Source of the DNA: Pseudoscleropodium purum
Taxonomy: Eukaryota > Streptophyta > Bryopsida > Hypnales > Brachytheciaceae
Length of the DNA stretch: 64,000 nt
Assembly (NCBI GenBank): GCA_963969395.1
Contig: OZ017795.1
Span: 42,389,063-42,453,062, forward strand
Direction: 5' to 3'
Shown here piece by piece: positions 24,456 through 38,110 of this stretch. Each line of letters opens with the position of its first letter. Positions within the stretch are counted from its first letter, which is position 1. The notes beneath the pieces are model-generated. The model was not told the DNA's origin. It saw only the letters and a list, made by a program, of their open reading frames with translations, and made no database searches. The position numbers and the translations under genes are program-made.

Positions 24456-26258
24456 AAGATAATATTTTTAAAATCTTTTTTATTAGTATTGAAAATAGGA
24501 GAGTGATAGCTAAGGGAAAACAAAGTATAGGATTACTGAAGACTAAAGTAATAACCCTTGCTCTAGTTTTTAGAAGAAGAGGTTTCTTGAGTTTGAGATA
24601 GCCTTTGTTTAGCTTCTTAGAATGAAGAATGAAAAAGGCCTAAAGAACTCCAAAGAAACACCTATTTCAAAGCATGATGTAGATTATTGTTTTGATGCTT
24701 ATAACATCTTAAAGTAATTTCACGATTTGAAAGCTATGAACAACATTTGCCAACCTTCAAGAACATCCAAGCAATGACTTCTATGACCTATCAAGGAAAC
24801 AACAAACTGTACTAATAGCTGCAAAATATTAGATGAATGCATACATTTGGGTAGCATTTGGATATATGTACCAAGCATCTTCCAACCTTTATGAACAATT
24901 GGGGAATGACTTCAATGAACTATTCCTTCTCCAATTGTGACTCCAATATAGATTTGGTATTTTAATAAGTACACAAATTTGCCTAGCAGTTTAGCGTGTG
25001 CATAAGCAGCCAGCCTGAAATCTATATGGAGGCAAAAACACAACAACAATACCTTTGTAAAAAATAATCTACAACTAAAAGTGAAAGTACAAATTTTACA
25101 TTGGAAAATTAAAGATAAGGCATTGCATGCTCAATGTACAACTTTAGAGCAATTCACTTCCTTATGATATCCTTGCAATTAGAAAAAACAATGGTCTCAT
25201 ATTCCCACCATTTTGTAATAATTATCTTCATTGCATTGGAAAGTGCATCAAAGCAAACTCTTCTTTGATCTTGAAGCCAAAGAGTATCTTCTTTATTGTC
25301 TAGAAGAACTCACTCTCCAAGCAAGTGCCTTCTTAATGTTTCTCTAATCCACTCTAAATATCCTTGCCACACCCTTTCCACTTCCAATTCCTAGTGCAAC
25401 TACAAATATAGTCACAATGATCTTTACTTGTACATTTATTGCTTTACAAAGCCCAACTTAGTGAATTTGCTTATCATCTTTCAAGCTACCTAGAACCTCA
25501 TGTTGCAATATCACCAAAGCAAGATCCCTTCAAAATGGTGGTACCATTTTTTTCAGTATTGGTTGGCCTAATCTTCAAGATCATGAGGTGATGAACCTCC
25601 ATGTCATGATTCTTCATCTTCTTAAGTGCTTACAAACTAATATCTTGAGCAAGAGTAGTAGTAGTTCTATGAGCTTGAATTGTTTCCGACCTATAACTAA
25701 GAACTTAGGGTTTACATTTTTACTTTTCATTACATGTTATTCCTCTACATTTTATAATTTGGCTTTATGAACATGACATCTGAGTCATGTCCTCTCTCAA
25801 CCATCAACTGAGTACTTTTTAACATACTAAGTATGATAATCACAACCCAGTACAAGGAAGTCTACAATTAAAGCCTATATTAGATTCAAAATCAACTAAA
25901 TTAGCAATCGCCCCTACCATTTTGATTTTTGTTGACTAGATTTTTGTGCAAAATAATGTATAGAGATTTTGATAAACCTAAACCAACATAAAAGACTTTC
26001 AATACTCCCTTATAGATCAAAAGTTCTAAACCTTGTAAATTGACTTACCACCCTAACCCTAAAAACAAACAAATTGCAATAGAACACCCCAATTGTTCTC
26101 TTGTAAATTCAAGCAACTTCTAATTGAACTCAAAATCACTATTTCAGGGAGCAAGTTTTGGACTAGAAGGGAAAACACACCATAGTTTGTTGCCAATAAT
26201 ACTTATCACCCTTGAATTCTAAAGGAGACAAAAGCAAAGTTGATTCTTAGAAAATTTG
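24456..26258. other. AT-rich spacer without recognised genes
   Basis: Short open frames occur but none matches a known domain. No tRNA-like cloverleaf or clear terminal repeat was found. Confidence 0.3.
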
Positions 26259-26419
26259 CACTAGAAGAAAACTATGTTGCAATCAACATAGGCTAGTTGA
26301 TTGTTTTTGTAAACTGCGTTGATTGCAACATAGTTTTCACAAAAATGTGTTGTAGTTTACATACTTTACAAGAACAATCGGCTAGCTTGTATTGACTACA
26401 ACACAATTTTTTTGTAGTG
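26259..26419. mobile_element. Small CACTA-like MITE with 3-bp target duplication
   Basis: The left end CACTAGAAGAAAACTATG and the right end, read in reverse as CACTACAAAAAAATTGTG, are typical CACTA (En/Spm) termini. The flanks repeat TTG at 26256-26258 and 26420-26422. Inside, AACTATGTTGCAATCAAC is followed by its reverse complement (GTTGATTGCAACATAGTT), and a second internal palindrome uses TGTTGTAGT. The 161-bp element can form two stem-loops and has no coding capacity. Confidence 0.8.
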
Positions 26420-26422
26420 TTG

Positions 26423-29400
26423 ATTTACAATCCTATCATGCATTTCAAGAAAATGAACTATTTTATTTTTATTGACTTTGAATTATTGTTGAAGTTGCTC
26501 TCTAAACCTTCCAAACAAATGTATTGTGGGTTCTATGGCGGTGTCAAAAAAAATCCCCTACACTCGATTCTTCTTCATCATTCTAAATCTGCTTCAAAAT
26601 TTTCCACATCATTGTGCTTACTTGCTATTACATTGCATCTAAATGCTTAGAACTAAGGCTACTATACACAACAGTTATTGTCATACTCTTTATGATCTCA
26701 AAATTCTCAATACTTGTCTTTTATCTAAGAAAATAAAATCTAAAATTCAAGATGCCCAAACCTTAAAGCAATGTATATAGGCCTTGTTAAAAGTTCAATT
26801 GCAACAATTGCTAAGGTGAAAGCAACAACATTCAAAATAAAACAACTAAAAATAATAAAAGCAACACAATTGGTTTACAGATTTGGCAATACTAAATGAC
26901 TAGATTTGATCCTTCATCATAAATCATTACCGCTTTGAACCACATATCTAAGATTTTGGGCCTACAACAAGGGCAATAATAAACTACACCTTTCACCCAC
27001 AACTCTCATCTATTTTGATATAGCATTTATTTTATTATTGTAGCAACTAAGGACCGAAAGGATCAATTACGCATAGTATTTTGTTAATACTCCATTTAAT
27101 AAAATTCTAGAACAACAATTTTCTTAGACAAGGCATATGTACTATATTTGATTATAATAATACATTTTTTTCAAAGAATTTAAAAACTATGTCACTTCAA
27201 ATTCTAAATTTTAATCACAAAAGGGGTTTTTTAATCCAACTTGACTCCTATGAATGTGCAATTTTTTTTATTATAGTGGCATTGTGCACTTCAACTTATT
27301 TAATATATTCAAGAGCATCTTCTATGATCAACCACCACTATAGAATGTAAATGTGTATTCAACAATTAAGAACAACCAAGCCATACAATGAATTGCAAAT
27401 GCACCAATTACAAAATAAAAAAACAAATGGAAGAGTACTAAAAATGTTAAAGGACAAATAGTGGAAGTGACATTGCTTCCATTTCCGAGGCTAGGTGCAA
27501 TTGTTTTGTTAGAAACCAAGACAAACTATAACAGAAATGTGTATTGAAGTGTAGTGGATATATTCCCCATATGCATATGCTCAGATTTTGTGAATATGGT
27601 TATTTCTGCTATTGGAGGTTGTCAACAATACATGAATTGCAAGCACTTATACTACTTGTATTGGTACTTTTATAAGAAAGACATCCACAATGACAAAGTT
27701 ATTCATGCATTGAGTTTTAACTTCAACAACTTGAAGCTACTTCTAGTGCAAGTAGGAATCATCACTATTTCAAAATAGACATGGCCACCTTCTTTTATGT
27801 ACTTCATTTATATTGTATTAATTTACATTTGTTATAATCGAAATAATTTGAATTGTATAGAATAAAAAATATTTATACATTCATGAAATATGGGAGTATA
27901 TTCAAAAGTCTAATGGTTTAAAATAAGAATGTATGAATATCAAGAAACTACAATTGTGACCCCTAATTAAGTAACATACATATAAATATGAATTTGTTTG
28001 TTTCTTTTCATTTTCTATTTTTTCCCACTTTTTTTTTAGTGAGTTCCTATTTTTATTTCAATTTTGCTTTTTTTTTTTTCCTTTTTTCCATTGTATTCCT
28101 ATATTTTTTCCATCAGTTTTTATTTTTATTTCTAAATTTTTTTAAATTATAATTGCCTTGTTTTTCTTTCATTTCTTTCATTTCTTTATATTTTTTTTAA
28201 AACTCTCCATTTATTTCATTTTTTGGAAGGATCTCTTCCGTATTTTTTAGTTTTGTTTTTTCCAAGAATGGACACTCTTTTGAATTGGAGTATTTTTGGA
28301 AGAGGTTTATGAGACTATAACGTGATGGCTTGATTTTGAATCCCATGAGGCCCTAAATTATCTCGATAGGCGCAGTTTCTATATTAAACAACTTATTAAA
28401 AGTTGTACTAGAGTGGTTGTAGTGAAGGCTAGATAATACCCACTTTGGGTTTTGTAAATATTATTTGTCCAAATTATTATATTGTGTTCTTTCAAAATTT
28501 GTTGTCGGGTGGAGAGTAGAATTGTAGTGGATGAACCTATGTGTAAGGGATTGAAAGATTTTTCCTACTTGAAATGGCAATTGCAAGAGCATGAAAAAAA
28601 TTAAACAAAATCCATGGTCATAGGGATAGCAATCATAGGTCCTAGAGCTTACTGTAAATAATAAATTGTCTTCTATTTTTGGAAAAAATTTGGACAAATT
28701 TTTTTTTGAAAATTTTTAGAAAAAAAAGTGTTGGGGATTCTAGGCTCACAAGCTCGCTACTCTAGGCTTGCATGCTAGCATCATTGCATGTAAAGTTGAG
28801 GCTTCAACTTTTTTGCTTTAAGCAATTCATGCTTCAATTGTGATATTGTTGTTTTTGCAAACCACCAAGTAGATATGGAATTAATCTACTTATCTTGGGA
28901 AAAGTTTGCCATTAGACAATCATTTCAAGATGGAGGGAGTAAAAATAAAGGTAAGAGGGGTGGAACATTAGAAGAGTTTTGGAGGCTCCAGAAGCTTGTT
29001 TTGGGCTTGTTCCCTTGTAGTTGTTTCCCGCAGCGAGGGGAATGGCCCGCTGTCAAAATTTTCTTTTTCATAAAAAAAAAAAAAAATCCCGTTTTTGATA
29101 CATCCCATTTAGGGCAATATTCAACTTATTTTCAATCAATAAGATTCAAGCCATTGTAAGATCAAGACATATCCATAACATTTTAAGGGCCAATATAAGT
29201 TTAAACATTATTTGGCTTCAACTTTCAATATTTTTGAGTAGCAAGGCTCAAGTAATATATGTAATAAACATCATCACAATCTTGCTAGAAACCTAACAAG
29301 TCCTTAGAGTGTACTAGAAAAGAGTCATAGCAATGGAAGGTCAAATTTTAGCAAAATAAGCTCCAAGTATTCCAAGAGGTCATAGGCCTCACCTGTGCCC

Positions 29401-31079
29401 ATCTCAAAAACAACAAACAATCAAATGTTTTGTTAGTGAGGTGCAATGGGTGTCTTCAACCCACATATGTGTGTTATGATAGCCTTCACAAGGAATAAGA
29501 AAAGCAAAATGAAGCCAAAATCCATGCAAACAACAAGTCAAGAAACCTTATCAGTAGTTGTGCGCTGTGAAGACATCATGTCTCCCAAAATAGAGATTTC
29601 CACAAAGTAATTTGTTTGGAGTAGGTTGTAGACAACCAGACAAAATGACCGCAATAGTATCACCCCAATATTATCATTCTCGCAGTATCATCCCAACAGT
29701 ATCGTCATCATCTGCGGTATCGTATACTTCTTTTAGACATATAGAATATCGAGGGCTTAGGAGAAAGTTACTCAAAAAAATCGAGTTTAAACACTTCCTT
29801 TTCCTAAGTCTATTCAGAAGAGAGCCAAGTAAAAGCCCGCCCAATTAGATGAGCAGGGTGTCAAGGCCACTTAATAGTCATGCAGAAGGGTGTCTAGTTG
29901 GTTATGCCCAGGTGGTTAGTATGTGGTACTCAATTTGGTTTACCAAAATTGATTAGCATGGTATCCATGCATTTAATTTTTGTTTGGATGATTGTTTGGC
30001 CAAGATTATTCTAATAATCACTCAAGCTTAAGTTGCCTAGATATGGGGACTCGTTTGCACTAGGTAATGAATAGTAGATATCCTGGTAAATTAAACAATA
30101 GGTAAGAGCTTTAAGATGGAATTTTAAAAGTGATATTAATTCCAACTTGGTTGATATAGAGTGGGTAACTGTCATATGTATCAAATGCATGAATATAACA
30201 ATAAATATTTACAGAGCACATGTGCCAGTAATCAAATCAAATTAGTATTTGATTACATATTTTTCAATAGCATATATGCATAGGAGAAGCTTCTATTGTG
30301 GAAGCTTGAACTTTAAAAATAAACACATGTAAGAGTCTAGTACTAGAATGTAATAGTTGGTACTAGAGTATGAAATCTAGAAAAATAAAATAAAATTTGG
30401 TCAACGACTTGGTAGGGTCTCAACTACGTCAGACCATTGTGCCGAACTTGTTCCTTGCATTCATAGGTTGTGATAACTCGCAGGCATCTGGAGGCCCCAA
30501 AAATCTTCTAATGGCTTTGTGAAAAAGGGATTGAAAATAGGAAATGCCTAGAAATATTCATTTGCAAGGGAAGCCCCAAAATCTCCCTCAACAATGGCAT
30601 GGCATGAGGTTTTGGATATTAATACCATCTTAGAATGAGTGATGTGATGGTTGTAAGTTTTTTGAAGTATACCTTCTGTCAATACCATATTTTATTTTTA
30701 AACAAATAAAAATCCATTGCAAAACAACTTAGTCTACAATGCAATCAAGTCCAAAGGCTAGACAAAGAGAGGAAAAAAAAAAAAAAAAGCCTAGTCAAAA
30801 TTGCATGGAACAAGCCTCTATTTGTTCCAAATAAAGGTATCACCTACTCTAAATGCAATTAGTAGTAACTACAAACAAATAGTGTCAAAATTAGACTAAA
30901 TCCTACATAGCTATTTGTAAATCTATAAGCACCTTATCATACCTTAAGCATGGCTTCACATCCAAAATCTAGAAAAGTGTTCTATAAGGCACTATAGATG
31001 TTGGTAGTTGGCTAGCACTAATGGGCAACAATAGCCTAGTTTTTTTATATCCAAATAATCCAAAATGAAGAAGTCCTAA
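26423..31079. other. AT-rich spacer, with a T-rich tract at 28.0-28.27 kb
   Basis: No family is recognised in the short open frames. At about 28,000-28,265 the plus strand is a long pyrimidine-biased tract dominated by T runs. A patch at 28,870-29,160 is slightly richer in GC and ends in a short A run near 29,072. Another mixed patch lies at 30,400-30,620. These may be old retroelement pieces. Confidence 0.3.
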
Positions 31080-31868
31080 TTTAGGTGTGCCAAATAGATC
31101 TGAGGCCATAAAATTTCCTTTGGAAATTGGATCCAAAAATGCATTATTGGAAGCTAAATTGCTAATGTCATCCTAAAATTAGTTGATCTTCAAGAGTATG
31201 ATGAAAGAATGGATTGGACATAGTCCCACATGTCTTGTGCTCTGGGACAAATGAAAATCTATGTATGGGGACTTCATTGTCTCCAAAGGCACAACATATA
31301 CATTTCACATCCATTAGGAAAAATTTGAGCCTTGTGGAGGGCCGTTAAAAAATCTGTTTTTGGTACCCTGCAATGCAATTATAGGAAAATAAAAATAAAT
31401 AAAAATTTGAAAAATAATTCTTTTTGAAAAAAAATATATTAAAAAATAATGAAAACCTGACATGGCGCTAATGTGGCACAAGTGGTGCCACATCAATAGG
31501 TTTCATTAAAAAATACAAAACTGAGTAATTTCCTCTCTAATTGCACCAAAATAATTGTGGGCAGTTCCAAACTGGCAGACCTCCTAAGGCTTGAAATTTT
31601 TTGTAATGAATTCTCGAAGCAATTTGGGCTGGCCAAGAATTTATAGCTACAATATTATGTTAAATAGACTATATAAACATAGCTCCCTTTTCAAGCAAAA
31701 CTTTGCTCCACACAATTTTCAAAGCAAGGGAAAAGGATTCAAGTGTGGATTTGGAGAGTGAACTTGGCCATTTGGAGGGGATCAACTTCTATGGATTACA
31801 GTGCTTGGTGAGAAGATTCCTCCCAACTTTTGTCAAGTAATCTAAAAATGGAATGTCATTGTTCTAAA

Positions 31869-32284
31869 GTAGATGGCTGTAAAAGGGCCCCTCTCCTTGC
31901 AACCACCCCATAGGTGGTTGTAAAATGGATGGGAGCTGATCTTTAAATGGACCACTGTTGCTCTTGAATGAATCAAGAAAAACTTATTTATTTTATTTCA
32001 AGAGCCAATCATTTCCTCCATGGTTCAGAAATCGCTTTAGAAGTTGCAGGGGGACAGATTTTGGGACATCTATGGTCACAAATAGGTACCTACTACAGAA
32101 ATCTTTGAAAATCTTTGAAAATTCATAACTAATTCAAAAATGCTTCAAAAAATATGAAACCACTTGTGTTATGTTCAGCATCCATTTTTCTTTCTCTGAA
32201 AAATGAGCTAAAAATATTTCTGTTCATGAAAACCTATGAAAAAGGCGGATCAGCCCTTAAAGGGTCGCTTTTACAACCATCTAC
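31869..32284. mobile_element. Foldback element inside the LINE relic
   Basis: The left arm GTAGATGGCTGTAAAAGGG faces GTAGATGGTTGTAAAAGCG read from the right end on the minus strand, an inverted repeat of about 22 bases with two or three mismatches. A shorter internal inverted repeat (GCAACCACC with GGTGGTTGT) lies near 31,899-31,923. No convincing target duplication was seen, so the superfamily is unknown. Its position between LINE coding pieces suggests it inserted after the LINE. Confidence 0.55.
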
Positions 32285-33599
32285 CTTAATGACACTAGAT
32301 TCGGTCAAACTCAAGCGATTGGACAATACTGATGTAGATACAGTAGGGATGATTGGCTACTTTTCTTCTTGATATTGGAAACACGTACTCTGCAAGTAAT
32401 CCCCGTGTAAATTAACAGGTCACACGTGTAAGAAATGAATGATAAATGCTGTGAGTTATAACCAACCGTCACCCAAGTAGATGCTTGTCTTGGAATGGAA
32501 ATCACTTGAGGATGATGTTGAAGCAAAATGGGACTAAGGACATTGACTTGCTAGAAAAACTTACAATTATAGATCATCTAGTTGGAAAAATAATCTAATC
32601 CAATCATCAATGTTTGTTACTTTTGCTTGAATAAGTAGAGTCAACCAATGGTGGGGAATCTAAGCAATGAGATTACTCCATGAAGGACAATCGGATTCTT
32701 GAAGAGGTATAATGACAACATTATATTCTAAGATTTCACTCGTTTTGTATATAGGTCCCATAGGTGTCCATTGATCTTGAGTCACTATGTACAAGCTAAT
32801 TCACAAGCCTTGTATATTGAGAAATGGATGTTGGTATCTATGATTCTACTTGTCCACCAAATGCTAGTCATAAGAACCTTGTTAATGTTTAAACAAGACG
32901 CAACTTCAATGTGCTTGACCATATAGTGCCATACAACAATTATTTTATTCCATACTTTAAAGCTCTAGATTGCGAAAGATGTATAGATCATTATCAATGC
33001 CTAAGATGGATACTAATAGTCAAGTCTAGGGTGTGGCATTTCATCCAGTGGCCCCTATATCTTAAAGTATATTGAGTCCTAATATACCTAGTTCTATGGC
33101 TTATATGACCCATTTAACTAAAAGTGTTGGGAGTGAGATTTCAAGGTCAAAGAGCTTCAAATTGCCAATAAACTTCAAGAGACAACAATTGTCCCTATAG
33201 ATGTGAATGCATGTATTGTGTTCCATCCCTAACGATAAATAGTTATGTACGTAGCATGCCTTGAATGGATTGAAAAACTTGAATGAAGACACTCCAAATA
33301 GCTATAAAATAATTAAAGGAAGAAAGGAGAATGTAATTAACCACAAGCATATAGTCTGCATGAGAGTCTTTGAGTTGTCTAATAATTAAACTTCTGAGGT
33401 ATCTTTTATTGTAGAAATTGATCAATATATGTTAGATGTACTTGAAGAAATTCCAAATGGTATTTCAAGTAGATCAATTCAACAGAGAATTTGTGGATGC
33501 CTATGTGAATTAGTTTTTAACTATGTGGTGTGTGCTGCATTAAAAATCCAATATCCAATACTTTTTGCCTACTTGAGTGTGAGCCTCAATGTTATACTG

Positions 33600-34400
33600 A
33601 ATTGTTAGAGTAATGTGGTTATGTTCTAGAGATCTAGTAGTATGCCAATATCAAAAATTATATATCATCTAAGTATTGTGAGATGAATTGTTGCTCTTTA
33701 CTATTAGAGAGTTGAATGCCTTTGATGTAGCCAAATTTAAGCTCTTCTTTTGTTGCTATGTTTAAAGCTTCTCCAATAAAAAGGAAGAAATGAAGTGCTA
33801 GTGGGCACCCTTGCTTCACTCTTCATTTAATGGGGAATTGGATAGAGACCTTGCCATTTTGAACAACTAGTACCATTGAGGCATCTTGCAACAACATCCA
33901 AACCAATTTTATGATTGAACAAATTGGGGATGTCTAATTTTTTCATCACTTGGAAAAGAAAGTCCCACAATACCATACCATACACCTTGGAAAGACCAAC
34001 TTGAAGAAGATTAAGTCTTGATTGGACTCTTGTGCTTGTTCCACCTTTTTCACACTGAAGGAGTACATTGTGTGGAATGTATCAACTGAAGAGAAACATA
34101 GATGAGGGCTTATAACTTCTTCAAGAAGCCCTTGTAATTAAATTTTTAAGCTTTTACTAATATTTTATATGATACATTGAGAAGGATTATTGTGTGCTAG
34201 TTCAATAGGGTATCTAGATCATAAGATTTGAAGATCAAGGTAATAAACTGACGTGTCATACCAAAAGTGAGTTGATCAATAGCTACAAACAATAGTATCA
34301 TTTTTGTAAAATCTTCACAAATTGTTTTCCAAAATTTAATGAAAAATTTGGTTGTTATGCCATTCAGATCTAAGCTATGGTCATTTGCCATCTATTGTAG
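33600..34400 (-). pseudogene. LINE reverse transcriptase fragments
   Basis: The 65-codon frame at 34197-34391 gives SLDLNGITTKFFIKFW and RQFITLIFKS, which match the fingers region of plant L1 reverse transcriptases (target P-G-x-D-G-x-x-x-E-F-x and G-x-I-x-L-I-x-K). Downstream on the same strand, other frames give an LVFFKL-type stretch followed by a KVYG-like relic of the catalytic block, then VQNGKVS-type and QGCPLA-like remnants near 33,800. Multiple stops make it non-functional. Confidence 0.75.
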
Positions 34401-35189
34401 GGCTTGGAATAATTCACCTTGGGTCAACATTTAATTAAGTTGGTGAATCACAGAGTTAATAAAACAAAGATGAACAATAGATAAAATTGAGACTTGTTCT
34501 GCTTCAATATCTAATGTCAGTAGTTTATGTGTGTATAGTTTGGAATAGAATTCCAAACAAACTTGTTTGATTGCACTCTTGTCATGATGTATATTAATTT
34601 CCTTGTTCATTGTATAGTCAAATGATGAAGTCTATTTAGATGGCTCTCAAGTTGCATGAAAGATCTCAGCAATGAGTCTATTGCCAAAAAGGCTCCATCA
34701 TATACAAGAGTGAATCTTTCTCCCTTCAACCTTACAATCTTCAAACCTTGCAAGTTGAAATTGTAAAATGTTGACTTGTCTTTGTAGGTCAATTGAGTTT
34801 TTTTTGTTGAAGCTGAGCAATCTTGAGGTTTAGATAAGCACAAGGCATATCTTCTTGTACTTGTGAATCTTTGCCCATTATATACAAAATCTTATGTATA
34901 GCCAAATGAACTTTTTAAATTTGGTGAAAAAATGAATTTTTCATGGGAATTTGGACCAAGTTTGGCAATTCTTGTAGCCCATCTTATAAAAAGAGGTGGT
35001 CATAATCCATATATTAGGCCATTTGGGTGTATGCCAATTCCAAGAAACAAATATTGGGCAAAGGTTTGATTGTGAGTTATCTAGTGAGACTAGGACTCAA
35101 CTACCATCACTTCAAAGTTGTTCCATGAGAAAAATAAGCTCGGTGTGGTTAGTGGAAATTTGGAGACCTATAGGGAGTCCTTTGGGGCA

Positions 35190-35447
35190 TTATAAAATGA
35201 GTTGTTTTTGAGATGGCATTATCTTATTGTAGCTATTTAACTTGTTGCTACATCTCTCTACCATGTTAAAGTCACAAACCATGATCCATCTCAACAAAGT
35301 CAAGAGCTTGAGAAGCAATGTTTCCCATATGATGTGTTTGAGGTGAGGCTCATGTAGCGTATAGATATTAACAAACTCTAAGTCACCTCTTAGAATATAG
35401 AAAAAATAATCCATTAAGCTTTGCTGCCCATAAAAGAGCTTGAACAA
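35190..35447 (-). pseudogene. LINE apurinic endonuclease fragment
   Basis: An 85-codon frame holds GDLEFVNIYTLHEPHLKHI and then RWIMVCDFNMVE. These match the N-I-Y-A-P and G-D-F-N blocks of the L1 endonuclease-phosphatase fold, with the conserved glycine of GDFN replaced by cysteine. It lies upstream of the RT fragments on the same strand, as expected in an L1 second ORF. Confidence 0.7.
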
Positions 35448-35450
35448 AAG

Positions 35451-37441
35451 ATGAACTTGGCCTACCTAGGATAAATGATTGAAGCAACCCTATCTATGCC
35501 AACATGAGTATTATAAGGTATGTAACTTGATTTTGCTATGGAGCTGAACATGGTTACTTGTCTCCAAATTTATCTACCTAGATTATTTACTTCTACCCTC
35601 AAAGTTTTTGTTCTTGTAAGATGGGGTCCATAGAGTATCTTTGGATGTAGTTTTTAAATTATCATTTGTTGCGAGGTCATTCAACCCATGGACATTTTGT
35701 GACATGAGTTGTATCTTTTATGAGGCAATTGGGTCAAGAGTTAGCCGAATTCCCTTTGCACTTTGGAAAGGGATTGAGGTTCTCTTATAGTCCTATGCAT
35801 TTAGATTGGGATTTGTCGCAACAAATTCCATATGAATATGTGAATCTTTAGTTTCTTTGTTGTGGCACTTGTGTATAGAAGCTTTAAGGTTGTAGATAGA
35901 AGTATCATCAACACTAGGAATTGTCAATGGCAAGGAATCTCCTCATGGCCACTCTAGGATTGACCCTATAATATGATTACATAAGTGAAGAGCAAGGAAA
36001 TAGCCAGTACCATCAAATAGAGACTTCAACTTAGATTGTGCTTGAGTATTTGGCAAATTGAATTGGGCATCTTCCAACAGTTCATCATCCAACTGAGGGT
36101 CAAATGCTAAACGAATAATATGGTTTCCTTTTTAGTGAAAAGCTTGTGGGTCTAATTCTAGATCTAGAACCACTAATCGCACCCCTAAAGGATGTACAAT
36201 TCCAAACAATTAGCTATATTTTTTCAAGGCAATGATATTGATGTTCTTACAATCAAAGAAGATTTACAAGAATCAATGCAAGAGTGCCACATGTGCCCCA
36301 CATTGTATCTTGCAGATTTTTGATAAATTTTCATAGAATAGTGAATATTTTAACACATTCCAAAGTCTAAAAATAAAAAAACTATACCATAAGACAAAGA
36401 GAAATTAGAAGCTCTTACCACTTTGTTACTCTTATTAAGAACAATGGAGATCCTTTGATTCCTTGACATGATGGCAATCTATGCATGTCTAAAGAATTTA
36501 GTTTTGGAGGATGTGTGACATGAAAATAAACCCTCAAATGGCAATTGATGTGTGATTGCCTTGTATAGTCTATATGTTGTTTGCATAGTCTAAAGCTAAT
36601 GAAAATATGGCATCCATTCATTTCTCATTACATTGTTGTTCCTACCATTTGTTTTGTTGCATAGACTTGCAAAGCATTCTTTTAAAACTATTCTACAACT
36701 TAAAGAACATAAATGATTTCTACCTCAAAAAATCCCTGCAAAAATCACTTCAAAAAGTTTATATGATAAAATTGCTACAATCAGACATGAATATTTCACA
36801 CTAAAAAAATCGTTTGAAAATCATTTATATTCCATTTATAATCAATTTTATAAGGAATTTGAATTACTTGTTTTCAATTTTATTGATAAATGATGAATTC
36901 AATGAAAATGAAAATGATTTATTAAAAATTATCTAAGAACCTGAAAAATTATCTAAAATGTTGAACTTTTTTCTAAATTATGGTTTTTACTATATCTTTA
37001 GTTTTTTGCAGAGTCTGAAATTACCCTTAGTTCTTAAGGTCTCAAAGTTGCTCAGCCATTTTCTTAGAACACAAGTTGAATTCTAGGGCTTTCAGTTCAG
37101 CCAATTAATTGAGCTACCAGAAGCTAGAAATGGGGGCATCATAAATTTGTGGCACAGAAGGCATTTGCTTTGCGACTCAAATTTATATACCGTACATGAA
37201 GGACAGATAGACATAAATTAAGTATTTTTTGAAATGTCTCAATGTTTGAAATATTACAAGTGAAATGTCCGAAATGTTGCAGAAATTTTTCATCCATATT
37301 GTCTAATTTTTTAATTTTTATGAAAACCTACATCACACCACAAGCCCCACACAACAAGTTTCCCCTAACAAGAAAATCTAGAAATCGCCGAACACAAAAA
37401 AAATTTGGACGCCGAAGTGTCAAAACCCTAAAACAATAACT
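35451..37441. other. Spacer flanking the LINE relic
   Basis: The part up to about 36,600 may be 5' LINE sequence, but no domain is readable. From 36,600 to 37,200 it is plain AT-rich spacer. The composition rises toward gene-like values after 37,000. Confidence 0.3.
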
Positions 37442-38110
37442 CTAGCTGCCACAACCCTTTGCTCGGGAAAAAGAAAGAATTTCATCAAACAATTGCCGAA
37501 TCAGACCTTCACGTACGGTAAGCTCATCACGGGTGTTGGCTAATCCAGTGATGTAAAAGAGCAATGTTTGGACGAAAAATATTTGAAAGAGCAAAGAGCA
37601 AAGAGCAAAATCAAATTTGGTGTGAAGACATGAAAATGTCAATACACTTCACGGTATGCTGGTTTATACATTTTGGTGTCCATCAAAATTCCAAAAAAAA
37701 TTATCTCAGTAACTTGAGATTTGGAAACATTTTACATATGAAAGGGTATCAGCAAGCATCAGCAAGAATTTACATCTAGAGATTCTTACTCAGGAATGGT
37801 TCTCGGTACGAAATAACGGAGAGAATTCAAAAGCCACTCCACAGGTCTGGTGGCAAAATATCGAATCCCGAACTGAGCGGCAACTGTAGCCAGCAGAGTC
37901 GCATCCCCGGGTGAAGCTCCCAAGCTACGTCCACACATACAAGCGAGGTTTACACAACACGGTAAACCCATCACCAAATGGCATGTGCCCAAATGACATG
38001 GTTTGCAGATCGAGAGCTGTGATTTCTGTTGCTTCAAATTGTGAGGCCAAAGCTCAGCTCCAGAGTGCCACGTCAGCGCCTGAGAAAGCACATCTGTCGA
38101 TACGGCAGAG
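37442..38110 (-). other. Gene-like patch downstream of Treslin, unassigned
   Basis: Two open stretches stand out on the minus strand. One at 37786-38091 translates to a 101-residue frame containing CGRSLGASPGDATLL and VEWLLNSLRYF. The other, 37442-37533, follows a possible acceptor (ACTGGATTAG) and encodes TRDELTVREGLIRQLFDEI before a stop. A possible donor (CCTGA|GTAAGAA) sits near 37,790, but the first frame does not join the second in phase, so any gene model needs another exon or is broken. The VRE-L-x-x-Q-x-FDE pattern faintly resembles axonemal dynein light chain p28; that is only a guess. It could also be a downstream part of the Treslin transcript. Confidence 0.25.

Larger units (their letters stand above)
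31080..35450 (-). mobile_element. Decayed L1-type LINE retrotransposon
   Basis: Minus-strand fragments occur in the order of a plant L1 second ORF, reading from high to low coordinates. They are an endonuclease piece near 35,190-35,440, reverse transcriptase pieces at 33,650-34,400, a C-terminal RT region at 33,100-33,430 and a zinc-finger (zf-RVT-like) piece near 31,200-31,320 with a C-x-C-C pattern followed by a histidine. Stops and frameshifts are frequent. A 416-bp foldback element lies inside the body at 31,869-32,284. The 5' and 3' limits are estimates, since no target duplication or poly(A) end was identified. Confidence 0.75.

Noticed and set aside
28000..28265. Poly(A) tail of a retroelement on the minus strand
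   Set aside because: The tract is broadly T-rich with interruptions over more than 250 bases and no coding relic adjoins it in the right order.
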